Assembly (NCBI RefSeq): GCF_019753045.1
Contig: NZ_JAIELN010000012.1
Coordinates: forward strand, 1 to 64,000
DNA length: 64,000 bases
Origin: Hyphomicrobium sp.
GTDB lineage: Bacteria; Pseudomonadota; Alphaproteobacteria; Rhizobiales; Hyphomicrobiaceae
Direction of reading: 5' to 3'
Position numbers and translations under genes: made by a program. A model generated the notes under the pieces. The model saw only the letters and a list, made by a program, of their open reading frames with translations. It had not been told where the DNA came from and searched no databases. Positions 1 through 9,436 of the stretch are shown in pieces (the stretch's first letter is position 1; every line of letters begins with the position of its first letter).

Positions 1-64
1 CGGCGAGGACGACATCATGCGCACCGACGACATCTATCATCGCCAGCCCGAAGAGACGAAGTGA
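1..64 (+). CDS. 3' end of an unidentified gene
   Basis: An open frame enters from the left edge and ends at a TGA at 62-64. It encodes the C-terminal tail GEDDIMRTDDIYHRQPEETK, which is hydrophilic and rich in charged residues. Only about 20 residues are visible, so no family can be named. It runs convergently toward the phosphatidylserine synthase gene that ends at 109. It could also be a chance open frame. Confidence 0.35.
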   Translation, partial: GEDDIMRTDDIYHRQPEETK

Positions 65-108
65 GGGGCGCTGGCGGCCGGCGCGCGGAACACGCGTCGC
101 CAGCGCAT

Positions 109-1020
109 TTATTTCGTCGGATCAGTCGGGCGGAAGGTGAAGATGCGCCCCGTGCCTTGCTGTGGCGCGGGCGTTTCGCTCGGTTGAGGAGAAGCCGCCT
201 GCGCAGCGGCGGCGGCTGCGTCGCCCTCGCTCCTGTCGCGGAAGTTCCGCCAGCTCACGGGAATGAAGCCGAGATAAATCAGCGTCAGCACGGTCAGCGT
301 TTCGTAGGGGTAGGTGAACAGGAACGCGACGACGCCGATCGCGACGACGAATATCGGCAGCACCCATTCCCGTCCGACGCGCTCGCCGACCAGCTTCCCG
401 GAGTATGTCGGGATCGACGACACCATCATGAACGCGACGAACACCGTGTAGACGAGCACGACCTTCAACGCCCACTGCGTTTTGATGTCGGCTAGGCCGA
501 GCTGGTCGAGATAGACCGGCAGCAGCAGGACAATGGCCGCTGCGGGCGTCGGCATGCCCATGAAGTAGTTCGATTGCCACTTCGGCTTCTCATCGTCGAG
601 CGCCGCATTGAAGCGCGCAAGGCGAAGGGCGGATGCAAGCGCGAAGATCATTACGCAGATCCAACCCGCGCTTTTCAGGTCGCCGAGACCCCAATTGAAA
701 AGCAGAAATGCCGGGGCAACGCCGAAGTTCACAAAATCGGCGAGGCTATCGAGCTCGGCGCCGAAACGGGATGAGGCCTTCAGGAGCCGGGCGATGCGGC
801 CATCGATGCCATCGAGACAGGCGGCGAAAACAATCGCCGCCAGCGCCAGATCGTAACGGCCTTCGATCCCCATGCGGATCGATGTCAGGCCTGCGCACAA
901 ACCGAGGAGCGTAAAGAAATTCGGCACCAGCATCCGCACCGGCACGCGCCGGTGACGGAACAGAGACCGGCGCCGTCGCCGGCGCGTTTCGGTCTCGATG
1001 AATGGCTCGTCCGCATCCAT
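109..1020 (-). CDS. pssA: CDP-diacylglycerol--serine O-phosphatidyltransferase
   Basis: Integral membrane enzyme that condenses CDP-diacylglycerol with L-serine to phosphatidylserine, the first committed step to phosphatidylethanolamine. The CDP-alcohol phosphatidyltransferase signature is clear near residues 70-95: DGIDGRIARL, then FGAELDSLAD, giving the DxxDGxxAR...GxxxDxxxD pattern. It is followed by several hydrophobic segments and a Pro/Ala/Gln-rich cytoplasmic tail. The start at 1020 is preferred because AAGGAG sits 7 bases upstream; an ATG 21 bases further upstream at 1041 has no well-placed site. It lies 53 bp downstream of psd on the same strand, so the two consecutive pathway enzymes form an operon. 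Confidence 0.95.
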   Translation of the reverse strand: MDADEPFIETETRRRRRRSLFRHRRVPVRMLVPNFFTLLGLCAGLTSIRMGIEGRYDLALAAIVFAACLDGIDGRIARLLKASSRFGAELDSLADFVNFGVAPAFLLFNWGLGDLKSAGWICVMIFALASALRLARFNAALDDEKPKWQSNYFMGMPTPAAAIVLLLPVYLDQLGLADIKTQWALKVVLVYTVFVAFMMVSSIPTYSGKLVGERVGREWVLPIFVVAIGVVAFLFTYPYETLTVLTLIYLGFIPVSWRNFRDRSEGDAAAAAAQAASPQPSETPAPQQGTGRIFTFRPTDPTK

Positions 1021-1073
1021 GGCAGGCTCCTTATGGTCCATGCCTCAAGTTTCAACTGCGGCGCGCGACGACC

Positions 1074-1787
1074 TCAGGCGTTACGCGCTTCGCGTTCCGG
1101 CTCGATCGATTGAAGATCTGCCAAAACCGTCTCGCCTGCAACCGCACGCTGACCAACGCTGACGAGGGCGTTTTTGCCGGGGGGCAGATAAACGTCCACA
1201 CGCGACCCAAAACGGATCAAACCGAAGCGTTGGCCGGTTCCGAGTGTGTCACCGACCTCGCAAAAGGTCACGATGCGGCGCGCCACAAGTCCTGCGATTT
1301 GCACCACGCCGACGTCGCCTTCGGCTGGGGTCTCGATGACGATAAGCCGGCGTTCGTTGTCTTCGCTCGCCTTGTCGAGAGCTGCGTTCAGAAACGCGCC
1401 CGGTACGTAGATGGAGCGGACGACGCGGCCTGCGATGGGCGCGCGGTTGATGTGAACGTCGAACACCGAGAGGAATGTCGAAATGCGGGTGCGCGGCTCC
1501 GGCCCAAGGCCCATCTCGGCGGGCGGCACGACTTTCTCGATGCCCGAGATCTTGCCGTCGGCGGCGGAGACGACGAGGCCCGGTCTCAACGGTGTGACGC
1601 GCGGCGGATCACGGAAGAAGTAGATGACCCATGCCGTGATGCCGGCGCAGATCCATCCGAGCGGCGGATAGAGGAAGAAGAACAGCAACGTTACCGCGGC
1701 GGCGATGCCGATGAACTTGTGTCCATCGGGATGCACGGGCGATAGCTGGTCGAAAATCGTATCGAGAATGCCGTGACCTTTGGACAC
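1074..1787 (-). CDS. psd: Phosphatidylserine decarboxylase proenzyme (short form)
   Basis: Converts phosphatidylserine to phosphatidylethanolamine using a pyruvoyl cofactor made by self-cleavage. At 237 residues it belongs to the short proteobacterial form. Two hydrophobic segments lie at residues 25-60. The self-cleavage Gly-Ser pair is in RFGSRVDVYLPP, near residue 190, where the serine becomes the pyruvoyl group. The start codon is GTG at 1787, supported by a strong AGGGAGGT site 5 to 6 bases upstream. It is first in a psd-pssA operon. Confidence 0.95.
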   Translation of the reverse strand: MSKGHGILDTIFDQLSPVHPDGHKFIGIAAAVTLLFFFLYPPLGWICAGITAWVIYFFRDPPRVTPLRPGLVVSAADGKISGIEKVVPPAEMGLGPEPRTRISTFLSVFDVHINRAPIAGRVVRSIYVPGAFLNAALDKASEDNERRLIVIETPAEGDVGVVQIAGLVARRIVTFCEVGDTLGTGQRFGLIRFGSRVDVYLPPGKNALVSVGQRAVAGETVLADLQSIEPEREARNA

Positions 1788-1831
1788 GAATTACCTCCCT
1801 CCGAGAATTTCCGCTTCCGATAGCACGCGGG

Positions 1832-3298
1832 TTACGACAACGGCACTGCGACGAAGCGGAGATCGCCCTTACCGTCCTCGACGCGCAGAAGCACGGCCTT
1901 GCGGCCAGCCTTCTTTACCTTTTCGACGCTTTTCGCGACGTCGTCGGGCTCGGAGACGCTGTCCTGCGCCGCTTCGACGATGACGTCACCCGGCTTCAGG
2001 CCTTTGCTCGCGGCGGGGCTTTGCGGATCGACCTGCTCGACGACGACGCCTTTGATCTTGTCGTCCAGATTGTACTTCTTGCGAAGGTCGTCGCTCAGAG
2101 GCGAGAGCGTCAAACCGATGATGGCCGAGCCCTTGGGATCGGCGTCTTTGCCGAGGTCGTTCTTGAGATCGCTGGCGTTGTCGTCGTCGTCTTCGAGACG
2201 GCCGACAGTGACTTGCGCGTTCTGCTTCTGACCTTTGCGAAGAAGCTCGAGGTCGACGGCCTGGCCGACCTCAGCCTGGGCGACCATCTTCGGCAGGCCA
2301 CGCATCGTCGTCACGTCCTTGCCGTCGAACCGCAAAATGACGTCGCCCGCTTCGAGCCCGGCTTTGGAGGCCGGGCTGCCGGGCGTTACGGCCGCAACGA
2401 GCGCGCCTGTGTTTTCGGGCAATCCCAGTGTCTCGGCGATGTCCTCGGTGACGGTCTGGATTTTGACGCCGAGCCAGCCGCGCCGCACTTCGCCGTACTG
2501 CTTCAGCTGGTCGATGACTTTCGCGACGGTGTCGGAAGGGACCGCAAAACCGATGCCGATGGATCCGCCGGTCGGCGAGATGATCGCGGTGTTCACGCCG
2601 ATGACTTCGCCGTTCATGTTGAACAGCGGACCGCCGGAGTTGCCCTTGTTGATCGCCGCGTCGGTCTGCAGATAGTCGTCATAGGGCCCGGAATTGATGT
2701 CGCGGCTTTTCGCCGAGATGATGCCGAGCGAAACCGATCCGCCGAGGCCGAACGGGTTGCCGATGGCCATGACCCAATCGCCGACGTCGATGCCGGAGGA
2801 CGGGCCGAATTTCACGTCCGCAAGCGGCTTCTTCGGCGAGACCTTCAAAAGCGCGAGGTCGGCTTTGGTATCGCGGCCGATGATCTTCTCGACGACGAGC
2901 TTCGAGCCGTCATGGAAGTTGATGTCGATCTCCTCGGCACCTTCGATGACATGGTTGTTGGTGACGATCAGGCCTTCCTTGCCGTCGATCACGAAGCCAG
3001 AGCCCAGAGACGAGACCTTGCGATCGCCGTGGGGCACGCCGCCGCGTTTGTTGAAGAAGTCATCGAAAAAGTCTTCGAAGGGTGCGCCCTTCGGAACCTT
3101 CGGCAGCGGGTTGCCGGCCGGGCCTTTGACGGTTTGAGACGTCGCGATGTTGACGACCGCATCCTCGAGACGCTTGGCGAGGGGAGCGACGGACGTCGGT
3201 CCGTTCGTGAAATCTGCCAGAGCGGGTCCCGCCGCAGCTGAGCCCCACAACGCGGCGAAACCAACACTGACAAGAAGCGCCGAACGTTTCTTCATCAT
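1832..3298 (-). CDS. Do family periplasmic serine endopeptidase
   Basis: DegP/MucD-type protease and chaperone that degrades misfolded envelope proteins. The start at 3298 gives a 488-residue product with a signal peptide (MMKKRSALLVSVGFAALWG, then an AAAGPALAD cleavage region) and GGAG 9 bases upstream; an in-frame codon at 3409 would put 37 unrelated residues before it. The trypsin-like domain carries the catalytic His in NNHVIEG, Asp in DTKADLALLKV and Ser in GNSGGPL. Two PDZ domains follow, one near GWLGVKIQTV and one near GVVVEQVDPQSPAASKGL. It lies just downstream of hflK-hflC-DUF2065, the usual alphaproteobacterial order for envelope quality control. The paralogue (DegP, DegQ or MucD) cannot be assigned from sequence alone. 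Confidence 0.94.
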   Translation of the reverse strand: MMKKRSALLVSVGFAALWGSAAAGPALADFTNGPTSVAPLAKRLEDAVVNIATSQTVKGPAGNPLPKVPKGAPFEDFFDDFFNKRGGVPHGDRKVSSLGSGFVIDGKEGLIVTNNHVIEGAEEIDINFHDGSKLVVEKIIGRDTKADLALLKVSPKKPLADVKFGPSSGIDVGDWVMAIGNPFGLGGSVSLGIISAKSRDINSGPYDDYLQTDAAINKGNSGGPLFNMNGEVIGVNTAIISPTGGSIGIGFAVPSDTVAKVIDQLKQYGEVRRGWLGVKIQTVTEDIAETLGLPENTGALVAAVTPGSPASKAGLEAGDVILRFDGKDVTTMRGLPKMVAQAEVGQAVDLELLRKGQKQNAQVTVGRLEDDDDNASDLKNDLGKDADPKGSAIIGLTLSPLSDDLRKKYNLDDKIKGVVVEQVDPQSPAASKGLKPGDVIVEAAQDSVSEPDDVAKSVEKVKKAGRKAVLLRVEDGKGDLRFVAVPLS

Positions 3299-3496
3299 TC
3301 GCAAAAACTCCAGGGCTGATCGCGTCGTACGCTCGTTCGGCCGGGTGGGCCGGTTCGGCCAGTTCCCGGATTGGCAGGCGTTATTGGCGCAACATCCAAG
3401 CGTCAACATGGCAACTTTAGCATACCGTCAAGGCGGGGGGATAAGTTGGTCGTTTCCGCCTTATCCCTTGGATCGTCCCTTGGGTCGTCCCTGGGT

Positions 3497-3682
3497 TCAT
3501 CCCCGGGCCAGCCAAACGACAAAAACGCCGAGCGCCACGGCGGCGACGGCGCAGGCCTGGATGCGGCCATTGCTGAAAGTTGAGATTTCTTCAAGGGCCC
3601 GCCGCGCCTTTTGAGGCGCGGCGGCCCAGAGAAGGCCCTCGAGGACGAGTGCGACGCCAAGCCCCGCGAGGAGATCGTTCAT
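3497..3682 (-). CDS. DUF2065 family small membrane protein
   Basis: A 61-residue protein with two hydrophobic helices (about residues 4-22 and 43-59) separated by a short basic linker, AAPQKARRALEEIS. Length, composition and position directly after hflC fit the DUF2065 family, whose function is unknown. Its start overlaps the hflC stop by 4 bases, which implies translational coupling with the HflKC membrane complex. It may be an accessory of HflKC or of FtsH control; that is inference from position only. Confidence 0.85.
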   Translation of the reverse strand: MNDLLAGLGVALVLEGLLWAAAPQKARRALEEISTFSNGRIQACAVAAVALGVFVVWLARG

Positions 3683-4578
3683 CGCTGGTCGGCATGGGCC
3701 GGCGAGGCCGGCTCCTTGCCGTTGGGGTCCTGGAAGTACCGGAAGAACTGGCTGTCAGGCGTGAGCAGCATACGTGTGTCTTCTGGCTTGATGGCAGCCG
3801 TGTAGGCTTGCATCGACCGGTAGAAGCGGAAGAATTCCGGGTCCTGGCCGAAGGCATCCGCGAATATCCGGCTGCGCTCGGCTTCGCCGTCGCCGCGGAT
3901 TTCATCGGACTTCTGCGTCGCCGTCGCCTTGATGATCGTCACGTCCTTGTCGGCGTTGGCACGAATGCGGTTGCTCTCCGCTTCGCCTTGAGCACGCAGC
4001 TCGGTTGCCTCACGAACACGGTCCGCCCGCATCCGGTCATAGACCTTAACGAGGTTTTCCTTCGGAAGGTCGGCGCGCTTGATGCGCACGTCGACGACTT
4101 CGAGACCGTAGTCGCGGCCTTCCTTGTTCACCTGCGCGGCGATCTCCTTCATCAGGCTTTCGCGCTTGTCCTTGACGACTTCCTGCAGAGTTGCAGAGCC
4201 AAGAACACGACGGATTTCAGATTCGATCAACGGTCCTACGACCTCACGAACGCGATCCTCGTAGCGCACGTTCTGATAGAACTTGAGCTGGTCGGTGATG
4301 CGATAGCGGGCGTAAGCGTCGACGATCAATCGTTGCTGATCGGACGCCGTCACTTCCTGCTCGGTCGTATCAAGGTCCAGAATGCGCTTGTCGAACTTTT
4401 CGACGGTGTCGATGAACGGCACCTTCCACTTCAGTCCAGGCGTCGTGATGGCCTGCTGCGGATTACCGAAGCGGAGCACCAGTGCCTGCTCGTTCTGGTG
4501 CACGATGAAGGCGGAGGCGTAGAGCCCCAGCGCCGCAAGACCTAGAACGGTCAGGATAAAAGCGAAGAACGCTCGCAT
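3679..4578 (-). CDS. hflC: Protease modulator HflC (SPFH/band 7)
   Basis: Second subunit of the HflK-HflC complex, which surrounds the FtsH protease in the inner membrane and modulates its access to membrane substrates. The 299-residue protein has one N-terminal transmembrane helix (residues 3-22), then a band 7/SPFH domain starting near QALVLRFGNPQQAI, then a charged coiled-coil segment (EATELRAQGEAESNRIRANADKD region). The start lies one base after the hflK stop region, so the two are co-translated. The C-terminal tail is short and hydrophilic, as in other HflC proteins. Confidence 0.96.
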   Translation of the reverse strand: MRAFFAFILTVLGLAALGLYASAFIVHQNEQALVLRFGNPQQAITTPGLKWKVPFIDTVEKFDKRILDLDTTEQEVTASDQQRLIVDAYARYRITDQLKFYQNVRYEDRVREVVGPLIESEIRRVLGSATLQEVVKDKRESLMKEIAAQVNKEGRDYGLEVVDVRIKRADLPKENLVKVYDRMRADRVREATELRAQGEAESNRIRANADKDVTIIKATATQKSDEIRGDGEAERSRIFADAFGQDPEFFRFYRSMQAYTAAIKPEDTRMLLTPDSQFFRYFQDPNGKEPASPAHADQR

Positions 4579-4579
4579 A

Positions 4580-5776
4580 TTATTTCGCTCCGTCGGGCTG
4601 TTGCTGGTCGCGCTTCTGGAGCTGCTCCAGCGGCAGGAACGGGATTACGCCCTGGCCGCCGTTCTTTTGATCGAGAATGATCTTGTCGGCGCCAGACAGA
4701 ACGCGTTCCTGCATTTCGAGATAGAGCCGTTCGCGTGTGACGTCCGGCGCCTTCTTGTATTCGTCGTAGACTTTCGTGAAGCGGGCAGCCTGACCCGTCG
4801 CCTCGGCGATCGTCTGATCGCGGTAGCCTTCGGCGGCGGCAATGATGCGGTCGGCATCGCCGCGGGCACGCGGGGTCACCTGGTCCTGATAAGTCTGGGC
4901 CTGCTTGACCAGGGTTTCCTTTTCCTGACCGGCAGCGGCGACTTCGCGGAATGAACTGATGACTTCCTGCGGCGGGTCGACCTCTTTGAGCTGGATCTGA
5001 TCGATCTTGATGCCAGCACGATAGTAATCGAGCGTCTTCTGCATCAGATTGCGCACGTCTTCCTGTATCTTCTGGCGGCCACCCGTCAGAAGCGGCTGAA
5101 GGGCCGACTGACCGACAACTTCACGCATGGCGCTCTCGGCGACCTCACGAACGGTCGTCTCGGGCTGCGCAATGTTGAACATGTATTGCTCGACGCCCGT
5201 CTCTCCGGTTGCCGGATCCGATTCAGGGCTGATGCGCCAGAAAACGACGAAACGCGCGTCAACGACGCTGCCGTCGCCCGTCAGCATCAAGCCGCTATCC
5301 TGGCCGCCAATAACGCTGCGGCCGGCGCCGACTTCAATCGTACGCTGCTGCGTAACTTTCGGGAGACGAACTTCCTCAATCGGATAAGGCCAGCGGAAAT
5401 GCAGGCCCGCCGGTTCCCACCGGTCGAACTTGCCGAACCGCATGACGATGCCCTGCTCGTCCGGATTGACGCGGAAGAAGAAGCCGTAGAACGAGACGCC
5501 TGCAAGCAGCAGCATCGCGATCAAGAAGAGGAAAGGTTTCGGTACGCCGCCGCCGAAGTTGCCGCTACCGTTGCCGTTGCCGCCGCGCATCACTTGGCGC
5601 ACGCGATCCTGGCCACGGCGCAGAATTTCATCGAGATCGGGCGGTTCTTTACCACCGCCGCCGCCACCACCGCCGGACGGACCCCAGGGCCCTTGGCCCC
5701 ACGGGCCACCACCACCGCCCTTGCGGCCGCCATTCCCACCGGGGTTGCCGCCACCGCCTTGACTCGTCCAGGGCAT
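4580..5776 (-). CDS. hflK: FtsH protease activity modulator HflK
   Basis: Partner of HflC. The first 90 residues are very rich in glycine and proline, as in typical HflK. A single transmembrane helix (FLFLIAMLLLAGVSFYGFFF) follows, then a band 7/SPFH domain from NPDEQGIVMRFGKFDRW and a long Ala/Gln/Glu-rich coiled coil. Total length is 398 residues, usual for the family. It is the first gene of an operon hflK-hflC-DUF2065 that probably continues into the Do protease gene. About 240 bp without a gene lies upstream and would hold the promoter. Confidence 0.96.
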   Translation of the reverse strand: MPWTSQGGGGNPGGNGGRKGGGGGPWGQGPWGPSGGGGGGGGKEPPDLDEILRRGQDRVRQVMRGGNGNGSGNFGGGVPKPFLFLIAMLLLAGVSFYGFFFRVNPDEQGIVMRFGKFDRWEPAGLHFRWPYPIEEVRLPKVTQQRTIEVGAGRSVIGGQDSGLMLTGDGSVVDARFVVFWRISPESDPATGETGVEQYMFNIAQPETTVREVAESAMREVVGQSALQPLLTGGRQKIQEDVRNLMQKTLDYYRAGIKIDQIQLKEVDPPQEVISSFREVAAAGQEKETLVKQAQTYQDQVTPRARGDADRIIAAAEGYRDQTIAEATGQAARFTKVYDEYKKAPDVTRERLYLEMQERVLSGADKIILDQKNGGQGVIPFLPLEQLQKRDQQQPDGAK

Positions 5777-6017
5777 AACTCAGGGCCTCATTGAATTTGA
5801 GTTGAAGAGTGAAATCGCGACCCCCGCTTTGGATACGCCGGCAACAGACCGCTGTCGCCGATTGTTAGACATGCACCACAAAGGGTTGAGCCACGTCGTT
5901 AAAAGAGATTTCGCGGGAGCTTATAGGGCAGGCCCCGATCGATCGCAAATTCCGCTTTTTTTGGCTAATTCCAATTTGGTGGCTCTGCGCGAGCCTTCAA
6001 GTGCGGCGTGGCGCTTC

Positions 6018-6533
6018 TTACGCCGATGTTTTCAGGCGATCGTAAACGATCAGCGTCGACGAATGGTCGTCGCGAGGGCCATGCGGCAGCGCCTCCTCGC
6101 TGACTTTTTGCCATTGGGCGGCGTCGAGCGGCGCGAAATGACGGTCACCGTCAACCACCGCATGAACGCGGGTTAAGTAGATCCGATCTGCGACCGGAAA
6201 TGCGGCATCGTAGATCGCCGCACCGCCGATAACCATGATCTCTTCGGCGCCGCGCGTCGTCGCGAGGACGCGTCCCAGCGTCAGCGCGTCGCTCACCGTC
6301 TCGCACGTCGAGACGCCGGCGACCTCGAATGAGGGGTCTCGCGTGACGACGATGTTATCGCGACCGTCGAGGGGCTTCCCGATCGACTGAAATGTTTTGC
6401 GGCCCATGATGATGGGCTTATCCATCGTGAGGCGACGGAAGGTCTTGAGGTCGGATGAGAGCCGCCAGGGCAAGCCACCGTCGCGGCCGATGACGCCGTT
6501 CTCAGAGACGGCGACGATAAGTGAAACACGCAT
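6018..6533 (-). CDS. folA: Dihydrofolate reductase
   Basis: NADPH-dependent reduction of dihydrofolate to tetrahydrofolate. The 171-residue protein has the full chromosomal type pattern: an ISLIVAVSENGVIG-like first strand, the substrate-binding LPWRLSSDLKTFR segment with the conserved acidic residue, the cofactor-binding GRKTFQSIG and GRDNIVVTR, and the late GGAAIYDAAF motif. It lies on the same strand as thyA, which produces the dihydrofolate it reduces, but a small lipoprotein gene on the opposite strand sits between them. Confidence 0.97.
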   Translation of the reverse strand: MRVSLIVAVSENGVIGRDGGLPWRLSSDLKTFRRLTMDKPIIMGRKTFQSIGKPLDGRDNIVVTRDPSFEVAGVSTCETVSDALTLGRVLATTRGAEEIMVIGGAAIYDAAFPVADRIYLTRVHAVVDGDRHFAPLDAAQWQKVSEEALPHGPRDDHSSTLIVYDRLKTSA

Positions 6534-6677
6534 CTACCCTACTAACCCCCTCGCGAAGTGAATTGATCAACGCTCACGAATTCTCCCCACACAAATCGAA
6601 ATTGCGGCGCGTTGCGCAGGATCGCGAATCGCGCTCCGCTTTATTCTCATTCTGTGACTAATGATTGAGCGGACCTT

Positions 6678-7061
6678 ATGAAGAACAATTTGATCGTGAT
6701 TGCAATGCTTGCGCTTCCTGTGGCCGGGTGCGCTAAATCACCTGATAGCATCTCTCCTGCGTATGTCAGCGAAGTAGGCTATCAGAACTGGAGTTGCGCT
6801 CAGCTCAGCGAAGAGGCCGGTCGTCTTTCAACAGCGCTTGCGAGTGCCTCTGTTCAACAGGAAAACGCTCGAACGAATGACACCGTCGGCGTCATTCTTA
6901 TCGGCCTTCCAGTTTCCAGCCTCTCTGGAGATAATATCGCTCCGGAAATTGCCCGTCTCAAAGGCGAAACCGAAGCCGTGAGGAAAGCATCTATGTTCAA
7001 ATCGTGTGGATCTCAGAATGCTGCGGCTCGGCCAGCAATCACAACCTCGAGCACGAACTAA
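6678..7061 (+). CDS. Small putative lipoprotein
   Basis: A 127-residue protein with a signal peptide ending in the lipobox LPVAGC, so Cys18 is probably acylated. The mature part has the block NWSCAQLSEEAGRLSTAL, a hydrophobic GVILIGLPVSSLSG stretch and a helix ending in IARLKGETEAV. This arrangement recurs in small proteobacterial lipoproteins of unknown function. It is transcribed divergently from folA, and its end is 8 bases from the end of the convergent thyA. The function is unknown. Confidence 0.75.
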   Translation: MKNNLIVIAMLALPVAGCAKSPDSISPAYVSEVGYQNWSCAQLSEEAGRLSTALASASVQQENARTNDTVGVILIGLPVSSLSGDNIAPEIARLKGETEAVRKASMFKSCGSQNAAARPAITTSSTN

Positions 7062-7068
7062 ACCGCGA

Positions 7069-7863
7069 CTATACCGCTACTGGCGCCTTGATGTGCGGGT
7101 GAGGGTCGTAGCGTGTCAGCTCGAAGTCTTCGTATCTGAAGTCGAAGATCGATGAGACGCCGGGATTTATCTTCATCTCAGGGAGCGCGCGCGGCGTGCG
7201 CGACAGCTGCAGATCCGTCTGCTCCAGGTGATTGAGATAAAGGTGCGCGTCGCCGAACGTGTGGACGAAATCTCCCGGCTTCAGCCCTGTCACCTGCGCC
7301 ATCATCATCGTCAGCAGCGCGTAGCTCGCAATGTTGAACGGCACGCCGAGGAACACGTCGGCCGAGCGCTGATAAAGCTGGCAGGAGAGCTTCCCGTCGG
7401 TGACATAGAATTGGAAAAGGCAATGGCAGGGCGCCAATGCCATTTTCGAGAGGTCGCCGGGATTCCAAGCCGTCACGATGATGCGGCGCGAATCCGGATT
7501 GCGCTTCAGATCGTCGACGACGTTGGCAATCTGATCGATGGTCGCGCCATCAGGGGTTTCCCAGCTTCGCCACTGCTTGCCATAGACCGGACCGAGATTG
7601 CCTTCCGCGTCCGCCCATTCGTCCCAGATGCTGACGCCATGTTCCTTCAGATACTGGGTATTCGTCGCGCCTGACAGAAACCACAGCAGCTCGACGATGA
7701 TCGACTTCAGGTGAAGCTTCTTCGTCGTGACGAGGGGGAAGCCCTCCGACAGGTCGAAGCGCATCTGGTGGCCGAAGACCGAAAGCGTGCCGGTGCCGGT
7801 GCGGTCGGTTTTCTTCGCGCCTTCGGTTCTGACGCGGCGCAGCAGGTCGAGGTATTGTTGCAT
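7069..7863 (-). CDS. thyA: Thymidylate synthase (ThyA)
   Basis: Methylates dUMP to dTMP with methylenetetrahydrofolate. The 264-residue length matches the classical bacterial enzyme. Visible landmarks are [18 protein letters not shown] at the N-terminus, the catalytic cysteine in [13 protein letters not shown], the phosphate-binding [11 protein letters not shown] arginines, and the dUMP-binding asparagine in [12 protein letters not shown]. This is the housekeeping enzyme; a very divergent relative lies in the island at 33742-34539. It and folA complete the thymidylate cycle. Confidence 0.98.
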   Translation of the reverse strand: MQQYLDLLRRVRTEGAKKTDRTGTGTLSVFGHQMRFDLSEGFPLVTTKKLHLKSIIVELLWFLSGATNTQYLKEHGVSIWDEWADAEGNLGPVYGKQWRSWETPDGATIDQIANVVDDLKRNPDSRRIIVTAWNPGDLSKMALAPCHCLFQFYVTDGKLSCQLYQRSADVFLGVPFNIASYALLTMMMAQVTGLKPGDFVHTFGDAHLYLNHLEQTDLQLSRTPRALPEMKINPGVSSIFDFRYEDFELTRYDPHPHIKAPVAV

Positions 7864-7920
7864 TCGATGAGCACTAATCGATTCTGGCCTGCTGATCGAT
7901 TCCGGTGGGCATTCGCCTAT

Positions 7921-8685
7921 TTAGCCGAACGATCCCGCGGCCGAGAAAGCCATCAGGAGGATGACCATCGAGTTGTAGGCGCCATGGCAGACGATCGGTG
8001 TCAATAGCGATCCGGTGCGCTCGCGAAGCCACGCAAGATAAAGTCCGATCAGCGTTATCGCAGCCAGGCCATAGAGCGAATAATTGGCGTGCAGCAGTGC
8101 CCACGTCACCGCGGTGACGACCGCCGCGCCGGTAAATCCCAACGGCGACGGTCTGAGGGCTCCGAAGAGCAAGCCTCGGAAAAGGCATTCCTCGGCGAGC
8201 GGCGCTCCGATACCGGCCGCGAGGAGAATGAGCCACCACGTCCGCGACTTCATCATCTCGGTGAAGGGCTGGAGGTCATGCTGCAGTGCGTCCGGATTGA
8301 AAACGAAAACGAAGGAGGCGAAGAGCATCGCGAGCGCCATCAGCACAACGATGGAAAGCGCGATCGTCTTGATGCCGCCGGGCGGCATTTCGAAATTCAA
8401 AAAGGGCGCGCCCGCAACGCGTCTGCGGCGAGCGTTGGCCAGAAATACAGAAGCGACCGTCACCGCCTGAAAAGCGAAGAGCGATATGGCGACGCGTCCC
8501 GTCATGAGCGCTTCGGGTTCGCCGGCCGCGAAGGCGCGAGGTTCCTTGACCTGGCTCCAGACATCGAAGACGGCGGCAGCGCCGTAGCCCGAAGCCGTCG
8601 CCAGTACGACGATCGCGACCGCCAGGCAGACGCCGGTCGCCACCCATTTCCAAATCTGAGCTCGACTTTGCACGTGACTTTGCAT
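7921..8685 (-). CDS. CPBP family intramembrane metalloprotease
   Basis: Multi-pass membrane protein of the CAAX-processing/bacteriocin-processing (CPBP, Abi) family. The conserved motifs are EECLFRGLLFG (the EExxxR motif), a tryptophan/histidine block WALLHANYSLYG and a final CHGAYNS with His and Asn, which together form the glutamate-type metalloprotease site. At least six hydrophobic segments can be seen. ATG 8685 is taken as the start; a GTG at 8700 is also in frame, and neither has a good ribosome site. The substrate is unknown. It lies 57 bp upstream of thyA on the same strand. Confidence 0.85.
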   Translation of the reverse strand: MQSHVQSRAQIWKWVATGVCLAVAIVVLATASGYGAAAVFDVWSQVKEPRAFAAGEPEALMTGRVAISLFAFQAVTVASVFLANARRRRVAGAPFLNFEMPPGGIKTIALSIVVLMALAMLFASFVFVFNPDALQHDLQPFTEMMKSRTWWLILLAAGIGAPLAEECLFRGLLFGALRPSPLGFTGAAVVTAVTWALLHANYSLYGLAAITLIGLYLAWLRERTGSLLTPIVCHGAYNSMVILLMAFSAAGSFG

Positions 8686-8978
8686 TCGACGTTGGGGCAC
8701 TCGATCTTAGGCTCGACCCTGAAGGCAACCCAGGCCTGGGCCCGTGAGCGGGACCTTATCTTGCGACGATACGCTCACTCTATAAATTCTTGGCCGTAGT
8801 TCTCCCGCCTGCCGGCGCATCACGTTCAAATCGCGGCGCCGGCTGCCAAAATGGGGGGTCTCGTTCACCAATCGCTCTGTCCAATCGTCGCTCCGCCGAT
8901 CACAGATTTCTTCGTCGTGGCGAGCACATAGGCGCGGAAACGCTTTTTTTCGAAAGCATTGCACCCTATATTCGTCGT

Positions 8979-9318
8979 GCTGGCTCTGCCAGCTATGGCG
9001 ATAAACGCGGTCGTAATAAGCCGATCGGACCCGGGGGCGGTACCCGGCGCCTCCACCATATGCCGCCTTTCCTCGCACATCGGGCGAACAAGGCGGCATC
9101 TGCTGGGGGCGAAATAGGATCGACGAAGGCGTAAAGGACTTAGCTTTTGCCCGGCATGATACCACCGTTATCGGGTCATACAGAATAGTTGCCAATGACA
9201 ACTATGCTGAGGCCGCTCTCGCTGCGTAATGCAGTGCGAATAGCCTGAACTTGAAGCCCTTATCCCTAGCAGGATAAGGCGCGGTCCGGAGGGCACCGGG
9301 CAACAGAAGCCCTCCACT
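8979..9318 (+). ncRNA. ssrA: tmRNA, circularly permuted two-piece form
   Basis: Rescues stalled ribosomes and adds a degradation tag. As in other alphaproteobacteria the gene is permuted, so the acceptor half comes first. It ends in a T-arm and the strand CGCCTCC-A-CCA (9048-9058). A 46-base linker follows with a perfect 10-bp hairpin (9060-9069 with 9090-9099). The coding half starts with GGGGGCG (9105-9111), which pairs with CGCCTCC and gives the G3:U pair needed for alanylation; AGGATCGACG follows. The tag frame is 9191-9229, resume codon GCC preceded by TAGTT, encoding ANDNYAEAALAA then TAA. Pseudoknot arms GGAGGGC (9288-9294) and GCCCTCC (9309-9315) lie near the 3' end. Both outer ends are approximate. 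A promoter-like CTTTTT/CTATAT pair is at 8943-8971. sspB follows 118 bp later. Confidence 0.93.
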
Positions 9319-9436
9319 TTTACTGCGTCCCTTTAGAATGTCCCTGGCACTCGGACTTGATGGGACGGGACTTGACGGGACGGCAAATCTGATTTCAGAG
9401 GTCAGAACGAAGTGTTCGCGAATTGAAGGCTGAGGC

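Noticed and set aside
2021-3241. A 406-codon open frame on the plus strand
   Set aside because: It is antisense to the Do protease gene, whose catalytic motifs and signal peptide are clear; its product is Arg/Asp-rich and resembles no family.
8707-9201. Protein-like open frames on the minus strand over 8707-9201, including one beginning MVEAPGTAPGSD
   Set aside because: They lie antisense to the tmRNA gene, whose conserved acceptor and tag sequences explain the open frame; there is no ribosome site.
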